DNA of 55,878 nt, taken from Alcanivorax sp. (GTDB taxonomy: Bacteria; Pseudomonadota; Gammaproteobacteria; Pseudomonadales; Alcanivoracaceae). The number at the start of each line of letters is the position of its first letter. Position 1 is the first letter of the stretch. The DNA lies in assembly GCF_002726155.1 (NCBI RefSeq), contig NZ_PBSH01000021.1:1-55878 (forward strand), read 5' to 3'. Of this stretch, positions 45,820-55,878 are shown piece after piece. The position numbers and the translations under genes were made by a program. Below the pieces are notes generated by a model that saw only the letters and a program-made list of their open reading frames with translations, did not search any database and was not told where the DNA came from.

Positions 45820-47137
45820 GGCACACCTCCCGGGCACGGGCAGTAAAGTCATCGCCGCGGGCAGCAAAGCCGCTAAACATGTCGAATGACGCACAGGCCG
45901 GCGACAACAACACCGCGTCACCCGGCTGTGCCAGCGCATGGGCACGGGCAACGGCTGCGGCCATGTCAGCCACCAGTTCGCAAGGAGCAGCCGACATGCC
46001 CTGAGCCACGGTATTGCGGTCTTCGCCCATCAACAGGGCGGCACGCAAATATTGCCGTGCCGGCTCGGCCAGCGGGGAAAAATCCTGCCCTTTACCCTGG
46101 CCGCCCGCCACCAAAATGACTTTGCCCTCAATGCTTTCACCGATACCGGTGAGCGCAGCTAGCGTGGCGCCCACATTGGTGGCCTTGGAATCGTTGAACC
46201 AGCGTACGCCTCCGGCTTCCGCCACCAGCTGACAACGGTGGGGCAGACCGGTAAACGCTTTCACCGTGGCCAGTGCCTTGTCGCGATTCAGGGACAGCGC
46301 ATCGCTGATCGCCAGTACCGAGAGAATGTTCATGGCATTGTGGTGGCCGGTCAGCGCCAGCTCAGACAGCGACAGCAACGGCTCGCCCCGGCACAGCAGT
46401 TGGCCGTTTTCGCTATCCAGACGGTAATCCGCTTCCGGGTGGGCACCAAAACTGATCTGCCGCGCCACGGTGGCCGGCGGACGGGTAGCCAGATCATCGC
46501 GGTTCCAGACCGCCACCTGACAGCCGTCGTAAACACGCTGCTTGGCGGCCAGGTAATCCGCAAAGCTGGCATAGCGGTCCAGATGGTCCTGGGACACATT
46601 GAGAATCGTGGCCACTTCTGCACTCAGGCTGTAAGTGGTTTCCAGCTGGAAGCTGGACAATTCCAACACATACAAGCGGGCCTGATCGTCCAGCAATTCC
46701 AGCGCCGCCACACCTAGGTTGCCGCCGATGCCCGGGTTCATCCCACAGGCATCTGCTACCTGACCCAGCAGGGTTGTCACTGTGCTCTTGGCGTTGGAGC
46801 CGGTGATCGCCACCAGCGGCTCGCTGGCCGCACGGGCGAACAGCTCAATGTCGCCAATCACTTCTTTGCCATCCACGACCTGCTCGGCGATGGCCGGGGT
46901 GGATACCGCCACACCCGGGCTCACGATCAGGCGGCGGGCCTTGCCCATCCAGCCTTTTTTGAAGCTACCGGTGTGAACTTTCAGGTCCGGAAATTCAGCG
47001 CACAGGGCATCCAGCCCGGCCGGCTCAGCACGGGTGTCAATGGCGCGCACGGGCATCCCCTGATCCGTTAGATAACGGATCACGGAGCGGCCTGTTACAC
47101 CCAGACCAATGACCAGATCAAACCCGTCTTTCGCCAT
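45812..47137 (-). CDS. murD: UDP-N-acetylmuramoylalanine--D-glutamate ligase
   Basis: MurD adds D-Glu to UDP-MurNAc-L-Ala. The 441-residue protein has GLGVTGRSVIRYL, the ATP loop TGSNAKSTVTTL, the ELSSFQLE segment and SQDHLDRY, then SPACASFDMFSGFAARGDDF at the C-terminus. Start choice is ATG 47137; a TTG at 47149 lies closer to the AGGGG sequence and cannot be excluded. It follows mraY after about 16 bases. Confidence 0.97.
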   Translation of the reverse strand: MAKDGFDLVIGLGVTGRSVIRYLTDQGMPVRAIDTRAEPAGLDALCAEFPDLKVHTGSFKKGWMGKARRLIVSPGVAVSTPAIAEQVVDGKEVIGDIELFARAASEPLVAITGSNAKSTVTTLLGQVADACGMNPGIGGNLGVAALELLDDQARLYVLELSSFQLETTYSLSAEVATILNVSQDHLDRYASFADYLAAKQRVYDGCQVAVWNRDDLATRPPATVARQISFGAHPEADYRLDSENGQLLCRGEPLLSLSELALTGHHNAMNILSVLAISDALSLNRDKALATVKAFTGLPHRCQLVAEAGGVRWFNDSKATNVGATLAALTGIGESIEGKVILVAGGQGKGQDFSPLAEPARQYLRAALLMGEDRNTVAQGMSAAPCELVADMAAAVARAHALAQPGDAVLLSPACASFDMFSGFAARGDDFTARAREVCHD

Positions 47138-47153
47138 AAATTGACTCAATCCC

Positions 47154-48236
47154 CTATCGGATTTTCAGGGTCGCCAGACCCACCAGTACGAGAATTACGG
47201 TGATAATCCAGAACCGCACAATGATCTTCGGCTCCGGCCACCCCTTCAGTTCAAAATGGTGATGAATGGGGGCCATGCGGAAAATCCGCCGACCGGTGAG
47301 CTTGTACGAGCCCACCTGCAACATCACCGATACCGTTTCCATCACGAACACACCGCCCATGATGAAAAGCACAATTTCCTGGCGCACGATTACCGCCATC
47401 ACGCCCAGCACCGCCCCCAGAGACAGCGCGCCCACATCGCCCATAAACACCTGGGCGGGATACGCGTTGAACCACAGAAACCCGAGGCCGGCACCACACA
47501 GTGCAGCGGAAATAATCACCAGCTCACCCGCACCGGCCACGTAGGGAATCTGCAAATACGTTGCAAACTCGGTATGGCCGCCAGCGTAGGCAAAAATACC
47601 CAAAGCGCCCCCCACCAACACGGTGGGCATGATGGCCAGGCCATCCAGTCCGTCAGTCAGGTTCACCGCGTTGCTGGTGCCGTTAATCACAAAATAGGTA
47701 AGCACGATGTAGAACCAACCCATGTTGATGGCCACGCTCTTGAAGAAGGGCACGATCAACTGCGTTTCCACCGGGCTTTGCGCGGTGAAGAACAAGGCAC
47801 AACCGGCACCAAGCGCACCCACCGACAACCACAGGTATTTCCAGCGGGCGGGCAAGCCGCGCGGGTTCTTTTCCACCACCTTGCGCCAGTCATCCACCCA
47901 GCCCACGGCGCCGAAAATAAACAGCACACCCAGGGTGATCCACACAAACCGGTTTTCCAGATCGCCCCACAACAGGGTGGAGATCACAATGGCCACCAGA
48001 ATCAACGCGCCGCCCATGGTGGGGGTACCCGCCTTGCTCAGGTGGCTCTTCGGGCCGTCATCACGAATAGCCTGGCCCACCTGCTTTTCCTGCAGTTTGC
48101 GAATCATGATCGGGCCGACCCAGAACGCGATAAACAGCGCCGTCAGCACACTCAAGATGCCGCGCAGGGTGATGTACTGCACCACCAGAAAACCGCTGTG
48201 GTATTGCGCCAGATATTCCGCCAGCCAAAGCAGCAT
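47154..48236 (-). CDS. mraY: Phospho-MurNAc-pentapeptide transferase MraY
   Basis: MraY joins UDP-MurNAc-pentapeptide to undecaprenyl phosphate, making lipid I. The 360-residue membrane protein has about ten helices, the motif [18 protein letters not shown] with the aspartate pair, [13 protein letters not shown] and [13 protein letters not shown]. The start codon overlaps the murF stop as TGATG. Confidence 0.98.
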   Translation of the reverse strand: MLLWLAEYLAQYHSGFLVVQYITLRGILSVLTALFIAFWVGPIMIRKLQEKQVGQAIRDDGPKSHLSKAGTPTMGGALILVAIVISTLLWGDLENRFVWITLGVLFIFGAVGWVDDWRKVVEKNPRGLPARWKYLWLSVGALGAGCALFFTAQSPVETQLIVPFFKSVAINMGWFYIVLTYFVINGTSNAVNLTDGLDGLAIMPTVLVGGALGIFAYAGGHTEFATYLQIPYVAGAGELVIISAALCGAGLGFLWFNAYPAQVFMGDVGALSLGAVLGVMAVIVRQEIVLFIMGGVFVMETVSVMLQVGSYKLTGRRIFRMAPIHHHFELKGWPEPKIIVRFWIITVILVLVGLATLKIR

Positions 48237-49597
48237 CAGTGTGCCCCCCCTGTGTGTGTGCGTTCCTGTGTAAGCCGCTGCACCACCGCTTCCATACCGG
48301 CGCTACGGGATCCTTTCACCAACACCGTGCCGCCTTCTGCCAGCACCGGGGCACTCCAGCTCGCCGCCTGTTGATAGTCCTCGGCAATTTTTGCTGCATC
48401 GCCATAACCCCGTGCGGCGGCCGCTGCACCGGTCATGGCAACCAAACCGGAAAGCCCGGCCTGACGAGCGTATTCACCCAGTTCCTCTACCAGCGAATCG
48501 GCCTGCGGGCCCAACTCGCCCATGGCGCCCAGCACCAGCATTTGTGGTGCAGGCTGCGCGGCCAGCCAGTCGATGGCGGCGCGCACTGAACCCGGGTTGG
48601 CGTTGTAGGTGTCATCAACCACGGCGCCGGCACCGGCGGCCTGGATATGCATTCGTCCGGGAACCGGTTTCAGTGCTGCCAGACGCGGCAACACCTGAGG
48701 CAGATTTGCGCCCAAGGCTCGCACCGCCGCGCAGGCCATCAAGGCATTACTCACCTGATGCGCGCCGGGCAGCGGTACCGTCACGGTTTCGCCCAGCGGC
48801 TGAAGCACAAACTCCGCGCGATCGCGATGCAGGGTGATGTTTTCGGCGTACAGGTCAGCACCGTTTCGCGTGCTTTCATCCATGCTCACCCGCACCACCG
48901 TCAAACCCGCGGCACGGGCTTTTTCGGCAAAGAAATCCGCGAAGCTGTCATCATTGTTGATGATCGCCTGACCACCCGGCGTGCAGCCGCCAAAGATTTC
49001 CGCCTTGGCGTCGGCAATGCCCTGCATGGAACCAAAGCCTTCCAGGTGCGCGCCGGTCACGTTAGTGACCAGCACCACCTGCGGGCGCGTCAGCGAACTG
49101 GTCCAGGCGATTTCGCCCGGCGCATTGGCACCCAGTTCGATCACCGCGTAACGGTGCTCTGCACGCAAACGCAACAGAGTCAGCGGTACGCCCACGTCAT
49201 TATTGAAGTTGCCATGGGTGGCCAGGGTACCGTCACCCAGCATGGCCGCCGCCATTTCCTTCACCGTGGTTTTGCCGGCATTGCCGGTGACCGCCAGGCG
49301 GGGCAAATCGAACTGGGCGGCATAACCGCCAGCAAGACGGCCCAGGCCTTCACGGCTATCGGCAACGCGCACCGCGCTCTCGAAGCAGTCCTGCTCACGC
49401 TCCACCAGGGCCGCAATGGCGCCACCGGTTTTGGCCGAGGCCAGAAAATCATGGGCGTCAAAACGGTCGCCGCGCAAAGCAGCAAACAGGCAGCCCGGTT
49501 CGATGGCTCGGGTATCGGTGGCCACGGCATTGACCTTCAGGTCTTCACCCTGCAAGGCACCACCGGTCCACTCAGCGATTTGTGACAGCCACATCAT
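48236..49597 (-). CDS. murF: UDP-MurNAc-tripeptide--D-Ala-D-Ala ligase
   Basis: MurF adds the D-Ala-D-Ala dipeptide to complete the pentapeptide. The 453-residue protein has [14 protein letters not shown] at the N-terminus, the ATP loop [22 protein letters not shown] and [19 protein letters not shown] precedes the doubled ATG, which overlaps the murE stop. Confidence 0.98.
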   Translation of the reverse strand: MMWLSQIAEWTGGALQGEDLKVNAVATDTRAIEPGCLFAALRGDRFDAHDFLASAKTGGAIAALVEREQDCFESAVRVADSREGLGRLAGGYAAQFDLPRLAVTGNAGKTTVKEMAAAMLGDGTLATHGNFNNDVGVPLTLLRLRAEHRYAVIELGANAPGEIAWTSSLTRPQVVLVTNVTGAHLEGFGSMQGIADAKAEIFGGCTPGGQAIINNDDSFADFFAEKARAAGLTVVRVSMDESTRNGADLYAENITLHRDRAEFVLQPLGETVTVPLPGAHQVSNALMACAAVRALGANLPQVLPRLAALKPVPGRMHIQAAGAGAVVDDTYNANPGSVRAAIDWLAAQPAPQMLVLGAMGELGPQADSLVEELGEYARQAGLSGLVAMTGAAAAARGYGDAAKIAEDYQQAASWSAPVLAEGGTVLVKGSRSAGMEAVVQRLTQERTHTGGAH

Positions 49598-51066
49598 TGC
49601 GCACCTCCCCGGGCGTTTAACGCCTTGCGGGCCAGGTCGCGATCATCACTGGGGTAACGCACGCCATCCACTTCCTGATAATCCTCGTGGCCCTTGCCAG
49701 CGAGCAGAATTACATCGCCGTCACTGGCCGCTTGCACGGTTTCCATTACCGCCTGGGCACGTTCAACAATGACCTGCACCGACGCCGGGTCAGTAAGGCC
49801 TGAGCGCATGTCGTCGATAATCTTTTGCGGGTCTTCGCTGCGCGGGTTATCGCTGGTCAGCACTACCCGGTCGGCGCCGCGCTCGGCGACTGCCGCCATC
49901 TGCGGGCGCTTACCGGTGTCCCGGTCTCCGCCACACCCTACGATGCAGAACAATCGGCCATGGAAATGAGCACGGCACGCCTGCAAGGCTTTTTCCAGCC
50001 CATCCGGGGTGTGGGCATAATCAACGATCACGGTGGGACAGCCTGTTTGCTGTACCGGTTCCATGCGACCGGGCACCGGTGTTACCGTCGCCAGCGCACC
50101 GCCCAGCGAAGCAGTGCTGATGCCCTGACCGTGCAAAATCCCGGCAACGGCCATCACATTGCTGAGGTTAAAACGACCAAACAGCGGCAGCGTGACCGTC
50201 AGAGGGTCACCGCCCACGGCCAGTTCGGCACGCATACCGTCGGCGGTAAAGGTGACAGCGGCACAGCGCACGGTGGCCCCCGGCTGATCGCCGAAGGTGA
50301 CACAGCGCACCCCGTCGGCCAGGCAGCCGATCAACGAATACGCCACTGGATCATCGCAATTGATCACCGCCAGCTTGACTCCGTCGCGGGTGAACAACAC
50401 GGATTTGGCTGCCAGGTAAGCTTCCATGTCCCCGTGGTAGTCCAGGTGATCCCGACTCAAATTGCTGAACACCGCCACTGGCACCGGCGTGGAACCAAGG
50501 CGGTGCTGATCCAGCGCATGGGATGACACTTCCATGGCCACACAATCTGCGCCCGCATCACGGACCCGGGCCAGACCGGCCTGCAGGGTAATCGGATCCG
50601 GCGTGGTGTGACCGGTAATTTGTTCGCTACCTTTCAGCCCCAGGCCCAGGGTGCCGACCAGGGCACAACGGTGGCCCAAGGCATTGAGTGCATCGCGCAG
50701 GAACCAGGTAATGCTGGTTTTGCCGTTGGTGCCGGTCACGCCCACCACATTCATGGCCGCACCGGGCTCGCCATACCAGCGCGCCGCTAGCGTACCCACG
50801 CGACGCCCCAGCCCCGGCAGCGCCACACAGGGCACCGCCTGGTCCTGCTGAATCTCAAACGTGTCTGCCTCCGCCAACACCGCCACCGCACCAGCGGCAA
50901 TCGCCTGACTAACAAACTGGCGACCATCGCTGGCCACGCCCGGCACGGCCAAAAACAGATCACCGGGGGCAACGTTGCGGCTATCGAGCTGTAGCCCTGA
51001 AAGCACAACACCCGCCGCAGAAGCTGGCAGGGTGACATCGGGTAGCAGTTGCTGGAGGGTCATCAT
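49594..51066 (-). CDS. murE: UDP-MurNAc-L-Ala-D-Glu--meso-diaminopimelate ligase
   Basis: MurE adds the third stem residue. The 490-residue protein has the ATP loop [38 protein letters not shown] and DNPRSEDP. The DNPR sequence is the marker for meso-diaminopimelate specificity, as expected for a Gram-negative wall. It overlaps ftsI by four bases. Confidence 0.98.
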   Translation of the reverse strand: MMTLQQLLPDVTLPASAAGVVLSGLQLDSRNVAPGDLFLAVPGVASDGRQFVSQAIAAGAVAVLAEADTFEIQQDQAVPCVALPGLGRRVGTLAARWYGEPGAAMNVVGVTGTNGKTSITWFLRDALNALGHRCALVGTLGLGLKGSEQITGHTTPDPITLQAGLARVRDAGADCVAMEVSSHALDQHRLGSTPVPVAVFSNLSRDHLDYHGDMEAYLAAKSVLFTRDGVKLAVINCDDPVAYSLIGCLADGVRCVTFGDQPGATVRCAAVTFTADGMRAELAVGGDPLTVTLPLFGRFNLSNVMAVAGILHGQGISTASLGGALATVTPVPGRMEPVQQTGCPTVIVDYAHTPDGLEKALQACRAHFHGRLFCIVGCGGDRDTGKRPQMAAVAERGADRVVLTSDNPRSEDPQKIIDDMRSGLTDPASVQVIVERAQAVMETVQAASDGDVILLAGKGHEDYQEVDGVRYPSDDRDLARKALNARGGAQ

Positions 51067-52784
51067 GAGCGATCCTCCGCATCCGGGCCGCCGGCCAGCA
51101 GCCCGTCGGGCTTGTCCGGTGGCACATGCAGTGAGCGCAACACGCCACCCATGATGTTGGAGAACGCCGGCGCCGCGACCAGCCCCCCGTAATAGGCCTT
51201 TCCGCCCGGATCATCGATTACCACCACGGTGACAATGCGCGGATCCGTTGCCGGGGCCAACCCGGCGAACAAACCGATGTAATTGTCATCGGCATAACCG
51301 CCGGCCATCACCTTGTGCACCGTGCCGGTCTTGCCCGCCACCTGATAGCCCGGCACCTGTGCACGGCGCGCAGTGCCCACACGGCTGACCACGGTTTCCA
51401 GCATCTGAACCAACTGTCGAGCCGTGCCCTTGCCGATCACCTGCTCACCCTGCGGCAGACCATCCACCTTTTTCAGGGTCAACGGCACTTTGACGCCATC
51501 GTTGGCGATCACGGCATAGGCCTGGGCCAGCTGCACCGCAGACACACTCAGGCCGTAGCCATAGGACAATGCCGCCCGCTCCACATCACGCCACTTGCTG
51601 CGCAGCGGCAGCAAGCCGTTGCTCTCACCGGGGAAAGCAATATGGGTGGACTGGCCAAAACCGAAACGCTCCAGGTACCCCGGCAAGGCCAGCGGATCCA
51701 TGGCCAGCGCCAGCTTGCTGGTGCCCACGTTGGAGCTTTTGGTCAGCACCGTGGTGATATCGATGACACCATAATCACGGTGATCGCGAATGGTTTTGCT
51801 GCCCACCCGCAAGGTCCCCGGGTGGGTATTGATAGTGGTGGACGGTGTCACCATGCCCATTTCCAGGGCCGCCGCCACGGTAAACGGCTTCATGGTGGAA
51901 CCCGGCTCGAACAGGTCCGTCACGGCCCGATTACGCAGCGCACCAGTATCCAGATTGCCGCGATTGTTGGGGTTGTAGGCCGGCTGATTGACCATGGCCA
52001 ACACTTCCCCGGTGCGCACATCCAGCACTACCGCACTGCCACCCTTGGCCTTGAATTTCTGCACCGCGCCGAGTAACTCCCGGTAGGCCAGGTATTGCAG
52101 GCGCAGGTCGATGCTCAGGGTGACATCTTCACCGGGTTCTGCCGGCTCCAGCACCTCGATATCCTGAATTACCCGGCCCAGCAGATCGCGCACCACTTTC
52201 TTGCGCCCGGAATGGCCGGACAGATGGTCTTCCATGGACAGTTCAATGCCTTCCTGCCCCTGATCATCAATATTGGTAAAGCCCACCACATGGCTGGCCA
52301 CTTCGCCGGCCGGGTAATAACGACGGTACTCTGTCAGCGAATAAACGCCGGGCACATTCAGATTCAACACCGTCTTGGCCGCTTCCGGGGCCAAGCCACG
52401 CTCCAGGTAGATAAACTCGCGGGATTCATGCCGGCGGACTTTGCGGGCAAACGCTTTCGGGTCGATCACCGGGTTGCCAGCCAGGCGACCCCACTGATCC
52501 TGATGCTCCATGGCTTCGCGGGGATTCACCCACAATGTCACCACCGGCGTGCTCACCGCCAGCGGCTTGCCGGCACGGTCCCGGATCACACCACGGTGCG
52601 CAGCCAGCGGCTCCACACGCAGGTTACGAATGTCGCCCTGGTGCGCCAGAAAATCATGCTGAATAACCTGCAGATCCACCGCCCGAACCAACAACAGACA
52701 GGCACACACCGCCCAGAAGCCCAGCACAAAGCGCCAGCGCATCGGGTGATTCGGTTGCCGTGTCTTGCGGGCCTGCTTCTTCAT
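51063..52784 (-). CDS. ftsI: Septal peptidoglycan transpeptidase FtsI (PBP3)
   Basis: FtsI cross-links septal peptidoglycan and is a beta-lactam target. The 573-residue class B PBP has a short cytoplasmic tail, one membrane helix (about 17-36), the non-catalytic domain, and the transpeptidase motifs STMK (active Ser296, Lys299), SSN (350-352) and KTG (485-487). Length fits. It overlaps ftsL by four bases (ATGA) and murE by four. Confidence 0.98.
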   Translation of the reverse strand: MKKQARKTRQPNHPMRWRFVLGFWAVCACLLLVRAVDLQVIQHDFLAHQGDIRNLRVEPLAAHRGVIRDRAGKPLAVSTPVVTLWVNPREAMEHQDQWGRLAGNPVIDPKAFARKVRRHESREFIYLERGLAPEAAKTVLNLNVPGVYSLTEYRRYYPAGEVASHVVGFTNIDDQGQEGIELSMEDHLSGHSGRKKVVRDLLGRVIQDIEVLEPAEPGEDVTLSIDLRLQYLAYRELLGAVQKFKAKGGSAVVLDVRTGEVLAMVNQPAYNPNNRGNLDTGALRNRAVTDLFEPGSTMKPFTVAAALEMGMVTPSTTINTHPGTLRVGSKTIRDHRDYGVIDITTVLTKSSNVGTSKLALAMDPLALPGYLERFGFGQSTHIAFPGESNGLLPLRSKWRDVERAALSYGYGLSVSAVQLAQAYAVIANDGVKVPLTLKKVDGLPQGEQVIGKGTARQLVQMLETVVSRVGTARRAQVPGYQVAGKTGTVHKVMAGGYADDNYIGLFAGLAPATDPRIVTVVVIDDPGGKAYYGGLVAAPAFSNIMGGVLRSLHVPPDKPDGLLAGGPDAEDRS

Positions 52785-53047
52785 GGCCGGATCAGCACTC
52801 TCTCATCGGTCTTGGGTAATTTCATGCCCAGCTTTTCCCTGGCCAGGCGCTCCACCCGGGCATAGCTGCCCCAGGTGCTGTGCTCCAGCAACAACTGACT
52901 CCACTGGCTTTCCAGGCGAGTCTGGCGCTGCTGCAAGCGTTGACTTTCATCGGTGAAACGGCGCGCCTGATGCACGCTGTAACTGACCGCCAGCGCGGAC
53001 ATAACCACCAGCACCACCAGGATGCGAATCATCCACGGGGCCACCAT
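52781..53047 (-). CDS. ftsL: Cell division protein FtsL
   Basis: The 88-residue bitopic protein has a short N-terminus, one membrane helix (IRILVVLVVMSALAVSYSVH, about 7-26) and a periplasmic coiled coil (SQRLQQRQTRLESQW) ending YARVERLAREKLGM, as in FtsL. It forms a complex with FtsB and FtsQ. FtsL is poorly conserved, so identification relies partly on position between rsmH and ftsI. It overlaps both neighbours slightly. Confidence 0.92.
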   Translation of the reverse strand: MVAPWMIRILVVLVVMSALAVSYSVHQARRFTDESQRLQQRQTRLESQWSQLLLEHSTWGSYARVERLAREKLGMKLPKTDERVLIRP

Positions 53048-53985
53048 CAGGCCACCTTCTCCGCGACGCGCAGCACCGCACTGCGCGAACGCACATTCAC
53101 TTTCAATTCCGCTTTACTGGCATGCAGGGCTTTGCCCACTGGCTCCAGCCGCTGAGGCATTTCATCGCCCAACGGCAAACCGCCACGCCCCTTCGGCGCC
53201 CGGCCGGAATGGTCACGAATAAACAGTTTCACGATCCGGTCTTCCAAAGAATGGAAGCTGATAATGGCGAGACGCCCGCCGATGGCGAGCGTCTCGAGGG
53301 ACTGTTCCAGCACTTGATCCAGCGCATCCAGTTCCCCGTTTATATGTATCCGCAACGCCTGAAAGCTGCGCGTGGCCGGATGCTTGCCCTTCTCGTTACG
53401 CCCCAGCACGGACTCAATCAAATTGGCCAGCTGCAAGGTGCGAGTAATCGGCTGCTCTTTGCGGGTTTCGCAAATGCGCTTGGCAATCCAGCGGGACTTT
53501 CGCTCCTCGCCGTAGCGATACAGCACATTGGCGATGTCTTTTTCCGCCGCGCGAGCCAACCACTGCGCCACGCTCTCGCCCTGGGTCGGGTCCATGCGCA
53601 TATCCAGCGGCCCATCGCGGAGAAAACTGAAGCCGCGCGCCGCATCGTCCAGCTGTGGCGAGGACACTCCCAGATCCAGCAACAAACCATCAATGGGCCG
53701 GCCGGCTTGCTCCACCACTTCTGGCAGACAATCAAAACGGTTGGCGACCATATGAAAGCGGCTGTCGCTGGCTGCGAGTTCCTGCCCGGCGGCAATGGCT
53801 TGCGGATCACGATCAATGCCGGTCAGGCGACCGCTGTCGCCAAGGCGCGCGAGCAAGGCACGGCTATGGCCACCGCGACCAAAGGTGCCGTCCACATAAA
53901 AGCCTTCGCTCTGGCTGAACCACATATCCAGCACCTCTTCCAGCATGACCGGCTGGTGTGCGTACTGCGTGTCTTCGCTCGTCAT
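53047..53985 (-). CDS. rsmH: 16S rRNA (cytosine1402-N4)-methyltransferase RsmH (MraW)
   Basis: RsmH methylates C1402 in the 16S rRNA decoding centre. The 312-residue protein has HQPVMLEEVLD at the N-terminus, the SAM-binding VDGTFGRGGHSRALL (31-45), LLDLGVSSPQLDDAARGFSF, FQALRIHINGELDALD and ISFHSLEDRIVK. It overlaps mraZ by one base and is the second gene of the dcw operon. Confidence 0.98.
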   Translation of the reverse strand: MTSEDTQYAHQPVMLEEVLDMWFSQSEGFYVDGTFGRGGHSRALLARLGDSGRLTGIDRDPQAIAAGQELAASDSRFHMVANRFDCLPEVVEQAGRPIDGLLLDLGVSSPQLDDAARGFSFLRDGPLDMRMDPTQGESVAQWLARAAEKDIANVLYRYGEERKSRWIAKRICETRKEQPITRTLQLANLIESVLGRNEKGKHPATRSFQALRIHINGELDALDQVLEQSLETLAIGGRLAIISFHSLEDRIVKLFIRDHSGRAPKGRGGLPLGDEMPQRLEPVGKALHASKAELKVNVRSRSAVLRVAEKVA

Positions 53986-54425
53986 CAGAACGACAGCTCC
54001 TGCACACTTTCCGGCAAGGCTGCCGGATCCAGGGTGCCATCCACGTCGGACCAGCTTTCCTCTTTCCAGATCTCGAATCGGTGCATCTGACCGATCAGCA
54101 TGGCGCGTTTTTCCAGGCTGATGGCCGCCCGCAACTCCGGCGGCACCAGAAGACGGCCATTGCTGTCCATCTCAATTTCAGCAGCCTGACCCAGGAAGCG
54201 TCGCTTGAGCTGGCGCACCTGCGGGTTGGAATCACGCTGCTCGGACAGCTTCTTGGCGGTATCCATGAATTCGGCACGTGGATAAAGCGCCAGGCAGTCG
54301 TCGAACGGGTGCAACGTAAGCACAAGCTGGCCGCCGCACGTGTCGATTAACGACGCACGGTACCGGGTCGGCATGGTTAGCCGCCCTTTGGCATCCAGAT
54401 TGAGTGCTGCGCTCCCAGTAAACAC
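53985..54425 (-). CDS. mraZ: Transcriptional regulator MraZ
   Basis: MraZ is the first gene product of the dcw operon and represses its own promoter. The 146-residue protein has two AbrB-like halves, each with a DxxGR motif (LDAKGRLTMPTRYR and MDSNGRLLVPPELR). The three direct 10-bp repeats upstream are its expected binding site. Confidence 0.96.
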   Translation of the reverse strand: MFTGSAALNLDAKGRLTMPTRYRASLIDTCGGQLVLTLHPFDDCLALYPRAEFMDTAKKLSEQRDSNPQVRQLKRRFLGQAAEIEMDSNGRLLVPPELRAAISLEKRAMLIGQMHRFEIWKEESWSDVDGTLDPAALPESVQELSF

Positions 54426-54501
54426 TGGCCGTCCTCTTGCTCTTGGTTATGCGGTTCCTTCCCAGGGCCTTTCGCCCCACTTCGTGACACCTGTCACGAC
54501 G

Positions 54502-54531
54502 GAATTCCCACTTTTTCCCACTTTTCACCAC
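54502..54531 (-). promoter_or_regulatory. MraZ operator (three direct 10-bp boxes)
   Basis: On the minus strand GTGGTGAAAA, GTGGGAAAAA and GTGGGAATTC follow each other with an exact 10-bp period. This is the known MraZ binding pattern (GTGGG-N5 repeats). The boxes lie directly downstream of the predicted -10 element, where MraZ would block transcription. Confidence 0.9.
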
Positions 54532-54539
54532 ATTGAGAC

Positions 54540-54569
54540 ACTCTAGGGCCACTGCAAAGCCCAAGTCAA
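54540..54569 (-). promoter_or_regulatory. Predicted dcw operon promoter (Pmra)
   Basis: On the minus strand TTGACT (54564-54569) is followed after 18 bp by TAGAGT (54540-54545). The -35 is strong and the -10 moderate. The MraZ boxes begin nine bases after it. Confidence 0.65.
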
Positions 54570-54781
54570 GCGTGACGACATGGGGAAACGTAAAAGAATT
54601 TCCAAATAAATCAGACTGTTAGCAGGCTATTTGAGCAGAAAAGAGGGAGCCGGGAAGCGATAAACGGAAGGAGTTCCGTGACGAATCAGAGCGCTGGGAC
54701 GCGCAGGTGAGAAAGCACTTTAAGTGTTAGACAGATTAGTTATTAATATTTTTATTTATATATCACTATTCGCGAAATGCA

Positions 54782-55570
54782 TTACCAATCTGCAGAGGGA
54801 AGCCGATAGTTACCGCTATCCAGCAAGTCCACGCCGCACTCCAGCTGGGCCAACCAGTCAAGAAACCGCCCCACATTGTCGCCCTGAAAGTACCCGCCAT
54901 GCTGGGGCACAATCATCCGCGGCGCGAGCTTGCGCACCATCGCCACCCACAGCCGACAGGCTCGATTGCTGGCCATGTAGCGGCGATGAAACCCCTGCAT
55001 GCTGTGGCAATGATCCGCAAAGTTATCCACGCACCCTTCTTCCCCGCCCAGGCTGGCGCCCACATCGCCGGAAAAAAGGATACCGCTGAGCGGATCATAG
55101 AAGCTGAAGTTGCCCACGGAATGCAGAAAATGCGCCGGCAACACCCACAGCTCGGTACCGGCAAACGGCAACATCTTGCCTTCGTCGGCGATACCCAGAA
55201 TCCGCGCCTGCAGTTGCTCCCCCATCTTGCCGGTGACATAGGACGATGCCAGGTGCGGCAAAAAGCGGGACCACAAACGACTGACCACCACCTGGCAGCG
55301 GGTATGCATTAACCAACGCGGCAGCGATGCAATGATGTCCGGATCCTGGTGGGACGCCAGGATATACTCTAGGCCGTCCAGATTAACGCGACGACTGAGC
55401 GCAATTGTCAAAGGGGTGTAGGTCAGGTCGCCACCGGGGTCGATCAGCGCGGCCCGGTCGTTATGGCGGATACAGAACTGGTTGGCCTGCACGCCCTCGC
55501 CCACCACCAGGTCAGCAAAGCGCAGAACCTCATGGCCATTTTCACTGAAGAGGGTATCCACCTGTGCCAT
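54782..55570 (-). CDS. Metallo-beta-lactamase-fold protein, flavodiiron/ODP type
   Basis: The 262-residue cytoplasmic protein shows the metallo-hydrolase fold of the oxygen-binding diiron (ODP/FprA) group: LIDPGGDL (43-50), the metal motif SHQDPD with His74, Asp76 and Asp78, LPAHFLHSVGNF, GILFSGDVGAS and the late IVPQHGGYF. The glutamate usual in HxExDH is Gln75, and the final His is Ile79, so the metal site differs from flavodiiron enzymes. There is no flavodoxin domain. It lies between mraZ and rnpB. Substrate is unknown; it could sense oxygen or NO or hydrolyse something else. Confidence 0.8.
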   Translation of the reverse strand: MAQVDTLFSENGHEVLRFADLVVGEGVQANQFCIRHNDRAALIDPGGDLTYTPLTIALSRRVNLDGLEYILASHQDPDIIASLPRWLMHTRCQVVVSRLWSRFLPHLASSYVTGKMGEQLQARILGIADEGKMLPFAGTELWVLPAHFLHSVGNFSFYDPLSGILFSGDVGASLGGEEGCVDNFADHCHSMQGFHRRYMASNRACRLWVAMVRKLAPRMIVPQHGGYFQGDNVGRFLDWLAQLECGVDLLDSGNYRLPSADW

Positions 55571-55725
55571 GCCGAGCTCCGAACTGCGTGAGCGGGCAAG
55601 CCTAGCGGCGCACGATTATTGAATCATGACCCAGGTCAACAAGGAGAGCGATTGCGAAAAACAAACAACGAGACACGAAGCCCTTTCAGGTCATCGCACT
55701 CGTCGCTTGCGTCGCATATGGAAAA

Positions 55726-55878
55726 AGGTGGACCGGTCGATAAGCCGGGTTCTGTCGTGGACAGTCATTCATCTCGGGTTTGCGTCGCCACAAACCTCTA
55801 GCAACCTACCCGGATCCAGCGCGGGCCACGCCAACGGATCCCTATTTGGTCTTGCTCCGGGTGGGGTTTACCCTGCCA
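55726..55878 (-). ncRNA. rnpB: RNase P RNA, 3' part (cut by window end)
   Basis: On the minus strand the sequence contains conserved bacterial RNase P RNA blocks, including CACCCGGAGCAAGACCAAAT, GATGAATGACTGTCCACGA and CAGAACCCGGCTTATCG, then CCACCT at the 3' end. This RNA is the catalytic subunit that matures tRNA 5' ends. About 153 bases of the usual 350-400 are inside the window; the 5' part continues past the right edge. The exact 3' end is inferred from the E. coli homologue. Confidence 0.95.

Larger units (their letters stand above)
54426..54781. other. 356-bp region between the MBL-fold gene and mraZ
   Basis: The mraZ-proximal third contains the MraZ boxes and promoter. The remaining 180 or so bases (54601-54781) are AT-rich near the MBL-fold gene end and contain no open reading frame, tRNA or clear terminator that I can see. 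Confidence 0.7.

Overview
This window looks like a chromosomal segment of a GC-rich gammaproteobacterium. The gene order and protein sequences are closest to the Pseudomonas/Alcanivorax/Marinobacter side of the class. That placement is inferred from synteny and protein signatures, not from a database search. Nearly all of the window is conserved core genome. I see no prophage, insertion sequence, CRISPR array, toxin-antitoxin pair or defence island, and I do not see a convincing undescribed multi-gene system.

Layout. Positions 1-1410 hold the 5' part of groEL and all of groES on the minus strand, behind a sigma70-type promoter and a perfect CIRCE operator. Positions 1481-12556 are a mixed block: a HugZ-type heme/FMN protein, an SDR reductase, an alkyltransferase-like DNA repair protein, the muropeptide permease AmpG, a response regulator with a dead GGDEF domain, PanE, a TonB-dependent receptor overlapping a PduO-type cobalamin adenosyltransferase, the BaeS/BaeR pair and a Spy-like periplasmic protein. 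Positions 12640-21156 (minus) hold aceF, aceE, ampE, ampD and a DUF1631 protein. Positions 21389-23701 (plus) hold an alanine/sodium symporter and nadC. Positions 23823-28612 hold the type IV pilus group pilA (minus) and pilB-pilC-pilD (plus), followed by coaE and yacG. Positions 29800-36180 (minus) hold a MutT-ThiE fusion, argJ, secA and an M23 peptidase; dciA (plus) follows. Positions 36906-54425 are the complete dcw cell-wall/division cluster on the minus strand, from mraZ to lpxC, behind an MraZ operator. Positions 54782-55570 hold a metallo-beta-lactamase-fold protein, and the window ends inside the RNase P RNA gene (minus).

How the genes work together. The dcw genes make lipid II (MurC-F, MraY, MurG, Ddl) and build the divisome (FtsL, I, W, Q, A, Z), with LpxC tying in lipid A synthesis. 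AmpG imports anhydromuropeptides and AmpD trims them, so peptidoglycan synthesis and recycling genes share the window. BaeSR plus the adjacent Spy-like chaperone form a compact envelope-stress module. PilA-D form the pilin, assembly ATPase, inner-membrane platform and prepilin peptidase, and pilA has a sigma54 (-24/-12) promoter.

The most interesting signals are non-coding. Seven short intergenic arrays share a degenerate 7-bp period (GCNNGNN), most of them abutting a start or stop codon. There is also a pair of REP-like units in a perfect 29-bp inverted repeat, and two near-identical 57-bp repeats flank yacG. The NadC C-terminus contains a locally scrambled stretch of unchanged length.
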